Assembly: GCA_033182465.1 (NCBI GenBank)
Contig: CP137319.1
Span: forward strand, 2,356,001-2,420,000
Source: Sanghuangporus weigelae
Taxonomy: Eukaryota > Basidiomycota > Agaricomycetes > Hymenochaetales > Hymenochaetaceae
Reading direction: 5' to 3'
DNA length: 64,000 bases
Shown here: in pieces, positions 30,848 through 40,296 of the stretch
Numbering within the stretch: position 1 is the first letter of the stretch
Layout of the letters: each line of letters begins with the position of its first letter
Notes under the pieces: generated by a model
What the model saw: the letters and a program-made list of their open reading frames with translations, nothing else
The model's database searches: none
Told to the model about the DNA's origin: nothing
Program-made: the position numbers and the translations under genes

Positions 30848-31924
30848 TTACAAATCTTCGGATTCTTCAGCCTCAGGTGTAGTCTGGGCCGAGTTCGCTG
30901 GGGTATATAGTTCCCTGCTTTCACCTTCTTCACTTGACTCTGTATCATCGGAGTGTATGTACATGTCCTCCTGTTCCGACATAGTAAGCATCTCGTCCGG
31001 CTGGTAGAGTTCGTTCGGGTACTGGTAGACTGAGATCATCAGATCTTCCAGCAAGGGGTGTCGTGTAGCCTGTAGTTTTTCTCTGGCTTCTTCCTCTCGG
31101 TTGTTGAGTTCCATAAGGTAATGAGGGTCGTAGTTAACCTCTTTGCCTTCGACTACGTGGTGCTCTATGGCATCGAGTGGTAGCTCGTCCGTAGTAGAGT
31201 TCCTCGCTTCAATAACCGTTCGGTATCTCGTTCCTTCGTAATACTTCGTCATGTTGAGTACCGTCATGAACTGCATGGTGTGGGATGCATAGAAGCCCGT
31301 CTGGTCGGCTATGTATATAATGTACTTCATCGCATCGATGCTCATCGGATGATAGTGACTCCATCGCATCATTCGGTTAAGAATTGCGGTAGTCATGTCT
31401 CGTCGGTAGGCGCAAATTTGAATTGCCGAATGATAGATGCCCATGATGTTCTTGTATGTCGTTTCGTGCCTAAAGTCGATCTTGCCTCGATGTAATGCTT
31501 GTGTTTCGAGTTCGATCGCGTAGGTTAGAAATGCATCATCATTGAGTCGGCGTAATGCTGCGTCTCGAGGGTTACTGAGTTTGAATAACCACTCGTCTGA
31601 GTGATTCGCCATCATAAGGTGGGGTATTTCGTCTCGGTTGTGGTGGATTGCGTTCCACTTGTCGAATAGATCATCGAAGTACTTCCCTGGGCATAGGGGT
31701 ACGATTTCGTCTTCGTAGTTCTCTTCGTTGAATCGGTTGCACAGCTGTGGCCATTGATAACGTTCGGTCGGTGGCCTAAGTGCAAATGTCCATTCTGGTG
31801 CATCTTCTGGTTGACAGAATGCATGTAGCTCATCGAAGATAGGCATAGCTGAGTAGTAGTTCGTCTGCAGTGAAGTAGAGCTGTTGAGATTCGAGTTGTT
31901 GTTCCTTAGCTCGAAGTTCTCCAT
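30848..31924 (-). CDS. Third ORF of Ty3 element (copy B), 358 aa, unknown function
   Basis: Protein identical to that at 354-1430. In copy B the region between its stop and the 3' LTR can be seen in full (29866-30847). It holds only the antisense small gene and no second sense ORF. Confidence 0.7.
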   Translation of the reverse strand: MENFELRNNNSNLNSSTSLQTNYYSAMPIFDELHAFCQPEDAPEWTFALRPPTERYQWPQLCNRFNEENYEDEIVPLCPGKYFDDLFDKWNAIHHNRDEIPHLMMANHSDEWLFKLSNPRDAALRRLNDDAFLTYAIELETQALHRGKIDFRHETTYKNIMGIYHSAIQICAYRRDMTTAILNRMMRWSHYHPMSIDAMKYIIYIADQTGFYASHTMQFMTVLNMTKYYEGTRYRTVIEARNSTTDELPLDAIEHHVVEGKEVNYDPHYLMELNNREEEAREKLQATRHPLLEDLMISVYQYPNELYQPDEMLTMSEQEDMYIHSDDTESSEEGESRELYTPANSAQTTPEAEESEDL

Positions 31925-32099
31925 GTTTTATACCATCTTGTTGGTATGTCGGCGATGTCTTGCCTAATTCTTCTATCTCTGCTCTCGCTTTGGTGTGCCA
32001 CATTGATGTCATCGCTTGGTAAGGTCATTGGGGACCTTACTCATCATCTCTATTGTGGATCCATAAGCGGCTCCATCGGGTGGAGTGCATGTGATGCAA

Positions 32100-35000
32100 C
32101 TATTGCCTCATTCGTTTTCGTGCGGCGATCCATTGGTTAAGGTTCGGTGGCTGGATTGCCTGAGGATACTTTTTATGGAATGCTTCGATCATTTGATAGG
32201 AGTTCTTGAGGTTGTCAAGTGGCTCCCATGTTCGCTCCTGGTATCCTTTCCATTGGATAAGGTATTGGACCTTGCTCCGATGACGTCTTGTGTTATGAAT
32301 CGTCTCCACTTCGTACTCTGTTTCTCCCTCCACTTCAATAGGTGGTGGTTCATCCAAAGTGGGTCTTCCAGGGTATTCCTTTCGTTTGTAAGGCCTGAGA
32401 AGACTCGCATGAAACACTGGGTGGATCGGAAGGGTTTCGGGTAAGCGTAATCTGAATGACACTTGTCCGACTGCCTTCTCGACTTTATAAGGCCCTGCCC
32501 ATTTCATTGCAAGTTTCTTCGTTGGTTCCAATCGACTGAGATTCCTCATGTCTAGTAACACTTCGTCTCCTGGCTTGTACTCTGGCAGTTTGCCTCGATG
32601 CAGGTCTGCATAAAGCTTCATTGCCTCATTCGCTTGCCTAATCGAATTATAGGCTTCTTGCTGTACTTGTCGAAGCTCCTCTAGGTGATTTATTGCTTCT
32701 GGGACGTTTGAATCACCGGTCTCCGCAACGTCCAGGTGAGGATGCCATCCATACAGTGTATAGAATGGTGACTGATGTGTAGTACTGTGCTTCCTGTTGT
32801 TGTAGGCGAATTCTGCTATATCGATGTACTCTGCCCAATCTGTTTGTCGGTAGGACACATAGCAGCGTAAGTACTGTTCAAGCTCTTGATTTAGTCGCTC
32901 GGTTTGACCATCGGTTTGTGGATGATACGCTGTACTAGTTTTCCAATCGACATCGATGAGTCTGCAGAACTCCTTGAGGAATTGCGCGGTGAAGTTGCTA
33001 CCTCGGTCGGAGATTACTCGTTTAGGGGCCCCGTAGTATTTGAAGACATGTTGGCGGAACAAACGTGCCAACTGCTTAGCATTGGGTATTCCTTGGCAAG
33101 GAATGAACTTCCCCATTTTAGTGAGTTTGTCCACTATAACGAGTATCGCACTGTAGCCTTCATTGCTGACTGGTAAGTCGGTAATCAGGTCACAGGTTAT
33201 GGTTTCCCATGGTTGATGTGGTGCCTCCAACGGTTGGAGCGGCGGATTTCGAAACTGTCGAATCGGTTTTGCACGCTGACATATGTCGCAGGTTGCGGTA
33301 TATGCTCGGATCATTTCTTCCATCTTCGGCCAATAGTATGATCGCTTTACAAGCTCTATGGTCTTTTCTGCTCCTGGGTGGCCTGCAAGTTTGTGATCAT
33401 GGCGCCTTCGGATTAGCAACGCTCGTAGGTTGGCGGACGGCGGGATATATAATGCATTGGTTACGTAGTGCAAGCCGTTCCTGTAACTGTAGCCGTTGCT
33501 CTGCTTGATCGCCTGAATCTCCTTCTTAGCCTCCTCGGTATTGTAGTTCCTCTTGATCGTTCGGATAATAGGATCAGAGATAGTGACCATTTCAGTTTCT
33601 AGCTTGTATAGACCGTTGATCTCTGTGCGTCGCAATGTTTGTTGCTTGATCGTATCAGGAGGTAATAAGGTAACTCCTAAGTTGTCCTTGTCCTCTGGCA
33701 TATAGTCGGATCGTCGTGATAGCTCGTCAGCTTGGTTCTTCTTGCCTGGCCAATGGAGAATCTTGAAGTTATATCGTGATAACTCTAGTGCCCATCTCGC
33801 TTGACGTCTCGATAGATTCTGAGCTGTCATGAAGTATCGGAGATTTGCATGATCGCTTCGGATTGTTACTGGTTCTTTGGTTCCCTCCAATAGGTGTCTC
33901 CAATGCTTGAGTGCTTCCATAATTGCTAGCATCTCTTTGTCATGCGTCGGATAGTTTCGTTGGGTGTTCGTTAGAGTTTTCGACATGAAACCTAATGGTC
34001 TCAGTTCTCCTTGGTTGTCTTCTTGTTGTAAGACTGCACCAATCGCTACATCGGATGCGTCGGTTTCCAATGTGTATGATTTGTCTGGCTTTGGCATTGC
34101 CAATGCGACTTCCGTTTCGAATGCCTTCTTGATACTTTCGAATGCCTTATCTTGTGCCTCTGCCCATATGAACTTGCGATCCTTTTTGATAAGGTCGCCA
34201 ATGGGTGCGAATGTATCGGCATAGTTCCTGATGAATCTTCGGTAGAAGTTACAAAATCCTTGGAACTTTCGAACTTGTCGTTTCGTCTTTGGCACTGGCC
34301 ATTCGTGAATAGCTTTGAGCTTATAAGGATCCATCTGGATGCCTTTCGTTCCTACTACAAATCCCAAGTAGTCGAGCTGGGTTTGGAGGAAGTGACATTT
34401 CTCGATTTTGAGGTAAATGTCGAGCTCTCGGCATTTCTGTAGAATTGCCCTGAGGAGTTTCCAATGTTCCTCTTCAGTTTGTGCTTGACCAATAAGGTCG
34501 TCCAAATAGTTGAGTGCTTCTTCTGTCCTGAGCCAATATTCGAAGTTGTCATTCATGAATCGTTGGAATACTGCAGGTGAGTTCTTCATTCCAAACATCA
34601 TGACCTTTGGCTTGTAGACTGCATTGCCAACTCGGAATGCTGCCTTCCACTCGTCTCCTTCTCGGATTCGCAGGTTGTTGTAACCTGATCGCATGTCGAG
34701 TGTAAAGAAGAATTTTCCTTTCTCCAGTTTCTCTGGGAGAACACTCATGATCGGTATCGGGTATGGATCTGATACTGTCGTGTCGTTGATGTCTCGGTAA
34801 TCGGTTACTGCTCGTGCTCCTCCGTCTTTCTTTCCTACAAAGAAGACTGGTGCTGCTACCGGACATGGTTCATGTGGTTGAACCTTTTCAATCCATCCTT
34901 TGTCAAGTAACTCTTTGACATAAGCATCGAGTGCTGCCTGCTCTTCTCGTGTGAGCTTGATAATAGGCCTCGGTTTCGGTAATGGTACTCCTTCTTTGAG

Positions 35001-36704
35001 GTTAATTGCCATATCCCATTTCGTATGCTTGGGTAACCTTCTTGACTTGTCAGGATCAAAGACATCTGCGTAGTCTTCTATTTCCTTTGGTAGGAGTTTT
35101 CGCCAATCTCGTTTCTGTGTTCCTAGTAGTCCTTCTGCAGCTGCCTTTTGTTGAGAATACTGCTGGGATACTGAACTCGCTTTGTTCAGAGGCTGTGAGA
35201 CTTGGTTCTGCTGCCTTGGTGACCAATTTCGATTGATGTCTAGCTCTAGCTTTGCAGCGAGCTCTTCCTTTCTGGTAAGGGTAGCTGGTTGGTTGGTCGT
35301 CCTAAGACTTTCAATGTCTTCTGGTTCTATATCGCGCATAGGAGTGTCTTCTGTTGTCTCCTGCTCGTCTTGCATCTCGATATCGCTTTCGTTGTCTGCC
35401 CATCTTGTACGCTTCGGTGTGGGACTAGCTCCTCGCATTAACGATGCCGTTCTCGGTCGTATAATGCCTGCCACTGGCTTCTCTGGATACCGTGTCTTTC
35501 GTGGTCGTATCCTATACTTCATGCCCGGGTTTTCTTCTGGTGATGGCCAGAGTTCTTCATCTTCCGGCATGTTTTGCCTCAGTGGATGTATCTTCTGTGG
35601 TGGTTGTTTCTTCCAACGTTTCGGAGAGTCGTTTATTTCCTCCTGTTCGTCTAGGCTATGCTTGCCTGTTATCTCTTCTGTTTCGCCTTCGGATGTCTGG
35701 TACAATTGCCATGCTGGGATCATCCGTCTCGGTATGTGCCTTGGTCGTCGTTGCACTATACTCGTTCCTTGTGGTGCCTGTTTCTTCCATCGCTTGGGAG
35801 TGTAGTTTATTTCCTCCTCATCTCGATGATGCTTGTTTGCCGTTTCCTGTTGTGGCTGTTTCGTTGCAGAGTCTGGTATATTTTCCGTGCTCGGACTCTT
35901 CACTTCTGGCGTCTGTTTTGCCTGTTCCAGTCTTGGTGTTGCTGGTCTGGTTTCCGGCTTCGCTTGTGGCTTCGTTTCGTGAGAGTGTCCGTTGTTGTCT
36001 CTCCTTGGCGCAAATATTATTCCTGGTGCTCCAGAGTGTCGATAGTTGTCTCTGTCCTGAGCCTGTTGCTTCGTGTTATGCCTAGGTCTTGTCTTGTCAG
36101 GTTTGCCTTTCGTTTGCCGTTTCCGTTTGCGCTTCCTGTGCCTTCGCTTCTTGGTAGCTCGTATGACGTTGAGCTCGAATGGTATCGAATTACCATTCCG
36201 ATTCCATACTTGATTCTTCCAATCAATTTCGGGATTGACTTTGGCCAAATAGTCAATTCCTAGGATCACTTGATCCTGTCCTGTGGTTGCTACTGCCAAC
36301 GTTTGTGGCTGCGGTTTAGGTCCATCAAAAATTAATGTGTAGACCTCGTGCGTGATTGCTCCTCCTTGGTTGGGACTTCCATCCGCATTATTCAAAGGTC
36401 GAGGGTGATCAAGCCTCTTTTTGAATAGGCTGTAGTGTCGTACCAAGTTGGGGTGTATCGTGCTGCATGTAGCTCCGGAATCGATTAACGCTTTGACTGC
36501 TAGGGTCTTTGTTCCAACCTTCACTCGAATAGGTAATCGGGGATGCAATGCTTGTATTGGCAATCGCTTATTGTACATCGCTTCACTGGGGTTGAACCCA
36601 GGAGGTTTGAAACACTGGTTGTTGAAACCTTTCTCGTCACCCTTGTTACACTCACATCGCGCAGTCTCGTTCGATGGAGGTCTTAATCTTTTCCCTGTTG
36701 CTCT
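32100..36704 (-). CDS. pol: Pol polyprotein, copy B
   Basis: The frame is open from 36704, first ATG at 36578. It has the same domain order as the copy at 1606-6210, with all catalytic residues present. One residue change was noticed: NYPTYDKE in A is NYPTHDKE here, within RNase H. His at this place cannot be ranked against Tyr from the sequence alone. The linker after the protease contains a duplicated motif (EEINYTPKRWKKQ and EEINDSPKRWKKQ). Confidence 0.93.
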   Translation of the reverse strand, partial: RATGKRLRPPSNETARCECNKGDEKGFNNQCFKPPGFNPSEAMYNKRLPIQALHPRLPIRVKVGTKTLAVKALIDSGATCSTIHPNLVRHYSLFKKRLDHPRPLNNADGSPNQGGAITHEVYTLIFDGPKPQPQTLAVATTGQDQVILGIDYLAKVNPEIDWKNQVWNRNGNSIPFELNVIRATKKRRHRKRKRKRQTKGKPDKTRPRHNTKQQAQDRDNYRHSGAPGIIFAPRRDNNGHSHETKPQAKPETRPATPRLEQAKQTPEVKSPSTENIPDSATKQPQQETANKHHRDEEEINYTPKRWKKQAPQGTSIVQRRPRHIPRRMIPAWQLYQTSEGETEEITGKHSLDEQEEINDSPKRWKKQPPQKIHPLRQNMPEDEELWPSPEENPGMKYRIRPRKTRYPEKPVAGIIRPRTASLMRGASPTPKRTRWADNESDIEMQDEQETTEDTPMRDIEPEDIESLRTTNQPATLTRKEELAAKLELDINRNWSPRQQNQVSQPLNKASSVSQQYSQQKAAAEGLLGTQKRDWRKLLPKEIEDYADVFDPDKSRRLPKHTKWDMAINLKEGVPLPKPRPIIKLTREEQAALDAYVKELLDKGWIEKVQPHEPCPVAAPVFFVGKKDGGARAVTDYRDINDTTVSDPYPIPIMSVLPEKLEKGKFFFTLDMRSGYNNLRIREGDEWKAAFRVGNAVYKPKVMMFGMKNSPAVFQRFMNDNFEYWLRTEEALNYLDDLIGQAQTEEEHWKLLRAILQKCRELDIYLKIEKCHFLQTQLDYLGFVVGTKGIQMDPYKLKAIHEWPVPKTKRQVRKFQGFCNFYRRFIRNYADTFAPIGDLIKKDRKFIWAEAQDKAFESIKKAFETEVALAMPKPDKSYTLETDASDVAIGAVLQQEDNQGELRPLGFMSKTLTNTQRNYPTHDKEMLAIMEALKHWRHLLEGTKEPVTIRSDHANLRYFMTAQNLSRRQARWALELSRYNFKILHWPGKKNQADELSRRSDYMPEDKDNLGVTLLPPDTIKQQTLRRTEINGLYKLETEMVTISDPIIRTIKRNYNTEEAKKEIQAIKQSNGYSYRNGLHYVTNALYIPPSANLRALLIRRRHDHKLAGHPGAEKTIELVKRSYYWPKMEEMIRAYTATCDICQRAKPIRQFRNPPLQPLEAPHQPWETITCDLITDLPVSNEGYSAILVIVDKLTKMGKFIPCQGIPNAKQLARLFRQHVFKYYGAPKRVISDRGSNFTAQFLKEFCRLIDVDWKTSTAYHPQTDGQTERLNQELEQYLRCYVSYRQTDWAEYIDIAEFAYNNRKHSTTHQSPFYTLYGWHPHLDVAETGDSNVPEAINHLEELRQVQQEAYNSIRQANEAMKLYADLHRGKLPEYKPGDEVLLDMRNLSRLEPTKKLAMKWAGPYKVEKAVGQVSFRLRLPETLPIHPVFHASLLRPYKRKEYPGRPTLDEPPPIEVEGETEYEVETIHNTRRHRSKVQYLIQWKGYQERTWEPLDNLKNSYQMIEAFHKKYPQAIQPPNLNQWIAARKRMRQ

Positions 36705-37771
36705 TTACTTGCTAGGGATTTGCGAATGTTGTTTCGGTATTCTTCGTCATGCTTGCAAGTCCATCCTGCTGATTCGTCGCCTTTAGCCCATGCTACATGG
36801 TCGTAGTGGACTGGCCTTCGGCAGTGTGGATCGGGACATGTTTCCTTGAAATCGATTGTTCGTGTTGTCATCGTCCTCCGTTTTACACCATTAGTCTTCT
36901 TCGGCCGCTTAGAGGAAGAACCCTTTTGCTTCCTTGGTGCCTTGCACTCCTTTGCGTAATGTCCTGACTTTTCACAGTTGTAGCATTTGCCTCCCTTCTT
37001 CGGCAAGCCTCGGAGTGCATCTACATCCATGGCGTCTGGATCTCGTTTCGTTGTTTGTACTGGTGGTCGGAAAGATGACTGTCCATTCGATTTGAATCTT
37101 GGGGTATATGTTTGACTACCCATGAGCCTTTGCCTGGCATCAGAGTTTGCTAGGTTGCTTGTCCATTCCATCCATGCATCGAGGTCGTTCTTCTCGAAAG
37201 CATCGGGTTGTACAGATTCGACTCGTCGTTTGACCCACATGTCTAGTCCTTTGACATAGATGTACTTGAGCATCTGCTTATCCATCGTGTCTGGTGCTCG
37301 TGCTTTGAGTCGTCGGAACTCGTCGTTGTACGCCCTAATGCTTGCTCCTTTCTGCTGGATGCATAGTAGTTGGAATAGGGCTTCCTGTTCTCCAATGATC
37401 GGATGTCCTGCTCGGATCCTCATCCAGTTCAGCATGTCCTTGAGTGATGCGAACATTCCATTTGTTGCAGCGATAATCGCAGGTACTGGTTTCAGTTTCC
37501 CATTGGCATCGAATGATGTTAGGGTATTCTTCTCTGCAAACCAATCGTAGCTGTCGCCTTCTAGTGCCGCAAATAGGCTCTTTGCGATCTCCTCCTCATC
37601 CTTGACTCCATGCTGTGCCAGCTTCGAGATACATCGACTAATCCACAGATCAATATCTTCGCTTCGCTTGCCATAGTACTTCGGAAGCTTGATGCTGTGT
37701 TTAGAGAGTTGTGTCTGAAGAGTCTGTAGTTGCTGCTCCAGTGCTTGCACCTTCTGGTCGGTTGTCGACAT
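36683..37771 (-). CDS. gag: Gag polyprotein, 362 aa, copy B
   Basis: Same protein as 6189-7277, with coiled-coil start, capsid-like middle, zinc knuckle CYNCEKSGHYAKEC and second Cys/His patch. Overlaps the upstream ORF by 71 nt. Confidence 0.92.
   Translation of the reverse strand: MSTTDQKVQALEQQLQTLQTQLSKHSIKLPKYYGKRSEDIDLWISRCISKLAQHGVKDEEEIAKSLFAALEGDSYDWFAEKNTLTSFDANGKLKPVPAIIAATNGMFASLKDMLNWMRIRAGHPIIGEQEALFQLLCIQQKGASIRAYNDEFRRLKARAPDTMDKQMLKYIYVKGLDMWVKRRVESVQPDAFEKNDLDAWMEWTSNLANSDARQRLMGSQTYTPRFKSNGQSSFRPPVQTTKRDPDAMDVDALRGLPKKGGKCYNCEKSGHYAKECKAPRKQKGSSSKRPKKTNGVKRRTMTTRTIDFKETCPDPHCRRPVHYDHVAWAKGDESAGWTCKHDEEYRNNIRKSLASKEQQGKD
36689..36695 (-). promoter_or_regulatory. Candidate -1 frameshift heptamer GGGAAAA, copy B
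   Basis: Identical to 6195-6201 in sequence and register, one codon before the gag stop. Confidence 0.7.
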
Positions 37772-38735
37772 GATCGTAAGTGCTTATGGGCACTGCTGGT
37801 GGTGAATAGGATGTTGGTGGTGGATTCTCTGGCGCTTGGGTTGCTACTGAACCACTTGCTGGTACTGCAGGTACTGTTGGTACTTGGATGATAACCGTTC
37901 GAGGTGGGGTTCTGAGTAAGAATGGCCTTCGTGATGCTTCTTCGTCTGAGGACACTGATTCGTCAGAACTCTGTTCCTGTTGGGCTCTCTCTCTTGGTAG
38001 AAAGTATTCCCAGCGTTGTGCTGCCTGAGCTACTTCTCGAATTCGTTGAGCGTGTTCGAGTATGTTCCTTGAGGTAGCTTCGGTTGTCTGTACCGATGTG
38101 AGTATAGCTGCGTAGGTGCGTTGACTCGACTCGATTGTTTGTCCTAGTTGGAGTAGGGCTTCTCGCAGGTTATGGATGTCTTGAACAATCCTTGGTTGAT
38201 CTAGAGCTGTCCTGTTAAGCTCTCCGACTCTCGTCTCAATCGTCTGTAGTTGTTGTTCCTGGGCCGTAATCCTGTTCCGGATAGCGTTGAGCTCTCGGTC
38301 AAGTACTCCGTTCCCGTCTATGACCCGTTGATTGAGTGCCCCTGCTGCTCGATCCAATTCCAGAGTATATCTCTCTAGAGCTGCTACCTGTGCTCCAATT
38401 CTTCGAGTAGTTGTTTCGAGTGCTTCGAATCGATCTCCTACTGCTGTCGCGTATGCTCCGGTTGGTAGACTGTTTGACTGCCCCGTGTTTGCAGTTCGTT
38501 CTTCCAGTCTTTCAACCCTTTCTTGTAGCCTTCTGATCACTGGTGGATACAATATGCTGTGGTTCGTTGTCGCGTATAGTATGTCGTGATCGCTTTCCAG
38601 ACTACGTAGCCTGTTGGTGATATGTTGAACTCGTTCGTCGAGGGATCTAGGTGTGAACCTCGTTTGATTATCGTTCGCCCGTTCGTTCGTTCGATGACCG
38701 TTACTTCTGTTGTTGGCGTTTCCTGATCGGTTCAT
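37701..38735 (-). CDS. Pre-gag ORF, 344 aa coiled-coil protein, copy B
   Basis: Equivalent to 7207-8241. The one change I noticed turns PPPPSY into PPPTSY and removes the PPxY match. The ATG overlaps the preceding stop as ATGA (38732-38735). Confidence 0.75.
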   Translation of the reverse strand: MNRSGNANNRSNGHRTNERANDNQTRFTPRSLDERVQHITNRLRSLESDHDILYATTNHSILYPPVIRRLQERVERLEERTANTGQSNSLPTGAYATAVGDRFEALETTTRRIGAQVAALERYTLELDRAAGALNQRVIDGNGVLDRELNAIRNRITAQEQQLQTIETRVGELNRTALDQPRIVQDIHNLREALLQLGQTIESSQRTYAAILTSVQTTEATSRNILEHAQRIREVAQAAQRWEYFLPRERAQQEQSSDESVSSDEEASRRPFLLRTPPRTVIIQVPTVPAVPASGSVATQAPENPPPTSYSPPAVPISTYDHVDNRPEGASTGAATTDSSDTTL

Positions 38736-39118
38736 GAACTTCGTTTCTCGCCTGATGCTTCAGGGTTATTGTTCCTTGGTGCTGTTAACCAAGTAGTTCC
38801 TTTCTCGTCGAATGTAGCAATAGTGGAAGGGACTGCTGCTACTTTCGTGGTTGTTGTTTGCGTGCTCCCAACTGCAGGGCTACCAGATGCCTTTGCTATT
38901 AGGTACACTTCGTCGTTGTAGGGGTTATGATAGTAGATATGTGATTTAAGTGAATCGGGTTTGTCGTTCTCCAGGATGTGCACTTGTCCTGAGGATTCGA
39001 TATGGGTACTAGTCTCGAAACTAGTGACGTCGATAGGGACTTGAGGTCGACGGTCCTCGCCTCGATAAAACACTAGCCAAGAACCTTGCCCGTGAGAGGT
39101 GGTGGTAAAACTAGCGAG
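38732..39118 (-). other. Open leader frame without ATG, copy B
   Basis: Identical arrangement to 8238-8624: it opens just after the primer site and ends in ATGA overlap with the pre-gag ORF. Confidence 0.35.
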
Positions 39119-39120
39119 TT

Positions 39121-39132
39121 ATCTTTCGATCC
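39121..39132 (-). other. Putative self-primer binding site, copy B
   Basis: GGATCGAAAGAT on the minus strand, 2 nt inside the 5' LTR, exact complement of 39394-39405. Confidence 0.7.
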
Positions 39133-39393
39133 AATGTTAGGGAGTAGGCCCGGGGTTACACCGGTTTGATCCTTTTGCCTAAGCAGCGGTGTGTTGTGCA
39201 GAGGTGATCTTATCTTCCCACGTCTGGCTGTACCACGCGGTCCCTTACTAGCCTTCCTAGTCGCGGTCCGAGTTATGGATGCTTTCAGATACGAGGTAAT
39301 AGTAAAGCAGATTGGGATTTCCAAGAGGCGTGATAGTACAAAGCACACAGTAATAGCTCGCTGTAGGGCAAGCTTTACACCAGTGTGTTAAGA

Positions 39394-39405
39394 GGATCGA
39401 AAGAT
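39394..39405 (-). other. Predicted RNA 5' end / self-primer segment, copy B
   Basis: ATCTTTCGATCC on the minus strand, about 30 nt after the TATA box and complementary to 39121-39132. Confidence 0.65.
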
Positions 39406-39432
39406 GGGGAAATGAGGGCCTAATCCTACAAC

Positions 39433-39439
39433 TATTTAT
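39433..39439 (-). promoter_or_regulatory. TATA box of LTR promoter, copy B
   Basis: ATAAATA on the minus strand, same spacing to the predicted RNA start as in copy A. Confidence 0.65.
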
Positions 39440-39654
39440 GCTCCCAGATATTCCATTTTCCGTCCTATTTCTTACTCATCCTGTCTCCACTTTACTCCAC
39501 TTTCCTCCACCATTACATCTGTCCCTTTGTCATCCTGCTGCGCTTCGCTCCACTTTGCTCCAATCTTTGTAAGGTCGTCTCCACTATGACAGAATTCTTT
39601 GGAGTTGCTGACTGAGACAATAGAGGTGGTGCTCCGATATGGAATGCTCCACTG

Positions 39655-40296
39655 TCAGTACTCCATAACGATGTCATTGCCGTCATTGAGTGGCATCTTT
39701 GCTCTTGGAGCGATGTAGGCTGCTCGGTATGTGATTCTTCGGAATTCATCTCGAGGTCCAGCGAGGGTAAGCATAACTCGCACGTCAGTGTTAAGGTGTC
39801 GGGTCGGTGTAGAGTATGGTCCAAGGCATATCATGAACTGCATAAGCTCTGCTGGTGGGTTCTGCTGGGTTCTGGTGACTAGCCATGCTTTGCCTTCGTA
39901 TCGTATATCTCGAATGTAGCGCCATATCCTTCGTTGTATAAGGAGTTGTAATTGCTTGGTTTCCAGGTTCGCATCTCTCGGTAAATAAAGGTTTGCCTGT
40001 ATCGTAGATGCTGGACATGGTGTGTGCAACTCCGGTCTATACCATCCAATCATTCTCCAAGTTATCGGGTTCGCAGTTCGAGGGGTCCGAGTTGTGATCG
40101 TGAGTTCCTCTCGTTTCTTGGGTACTATTGGGCTTGGTGGATTGGAATGCATTGTATCCTGAAGGTGTCGCTCGGTTTCGATGTGACAGTCACGCGTACC
40201 AACCGTTGCTGTGCATACTAAGTAGTATACTTCATAAAGGACCATGTAAACTCGTGCACAGACTTGACAGTGCTGAAATGCCAGTGAGGTCTCCAT
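39655..40296 (-). CDS. U3-encoded ORF, 213 aa, in 5' LTR of copy B
   Basis: Same frame as in the other LTRs. In the 5' LTR it lies upstream of the element promoter, so expression from this copy would need another promoter. Confidence 0.5.
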   Translation of the reverse strand: METSLAFQHCQVCARVYMVLYEVYYLVCTATVGTRDCHIETERHLQDTMHSNPPSPIVPKKREELTITTRTPRTANPITWRMIGWYRPELHTPCPASTIQANLYLPRDANLETKQLQLLIQRRIWRYIRDIRYEGKAWLVTRTQQNPPAELMQFMICLGPYSTPTRHLNTDVRVMLTLAGPRDEFRRITYRAAYIAPRAKMPLNDGNDIVMEY

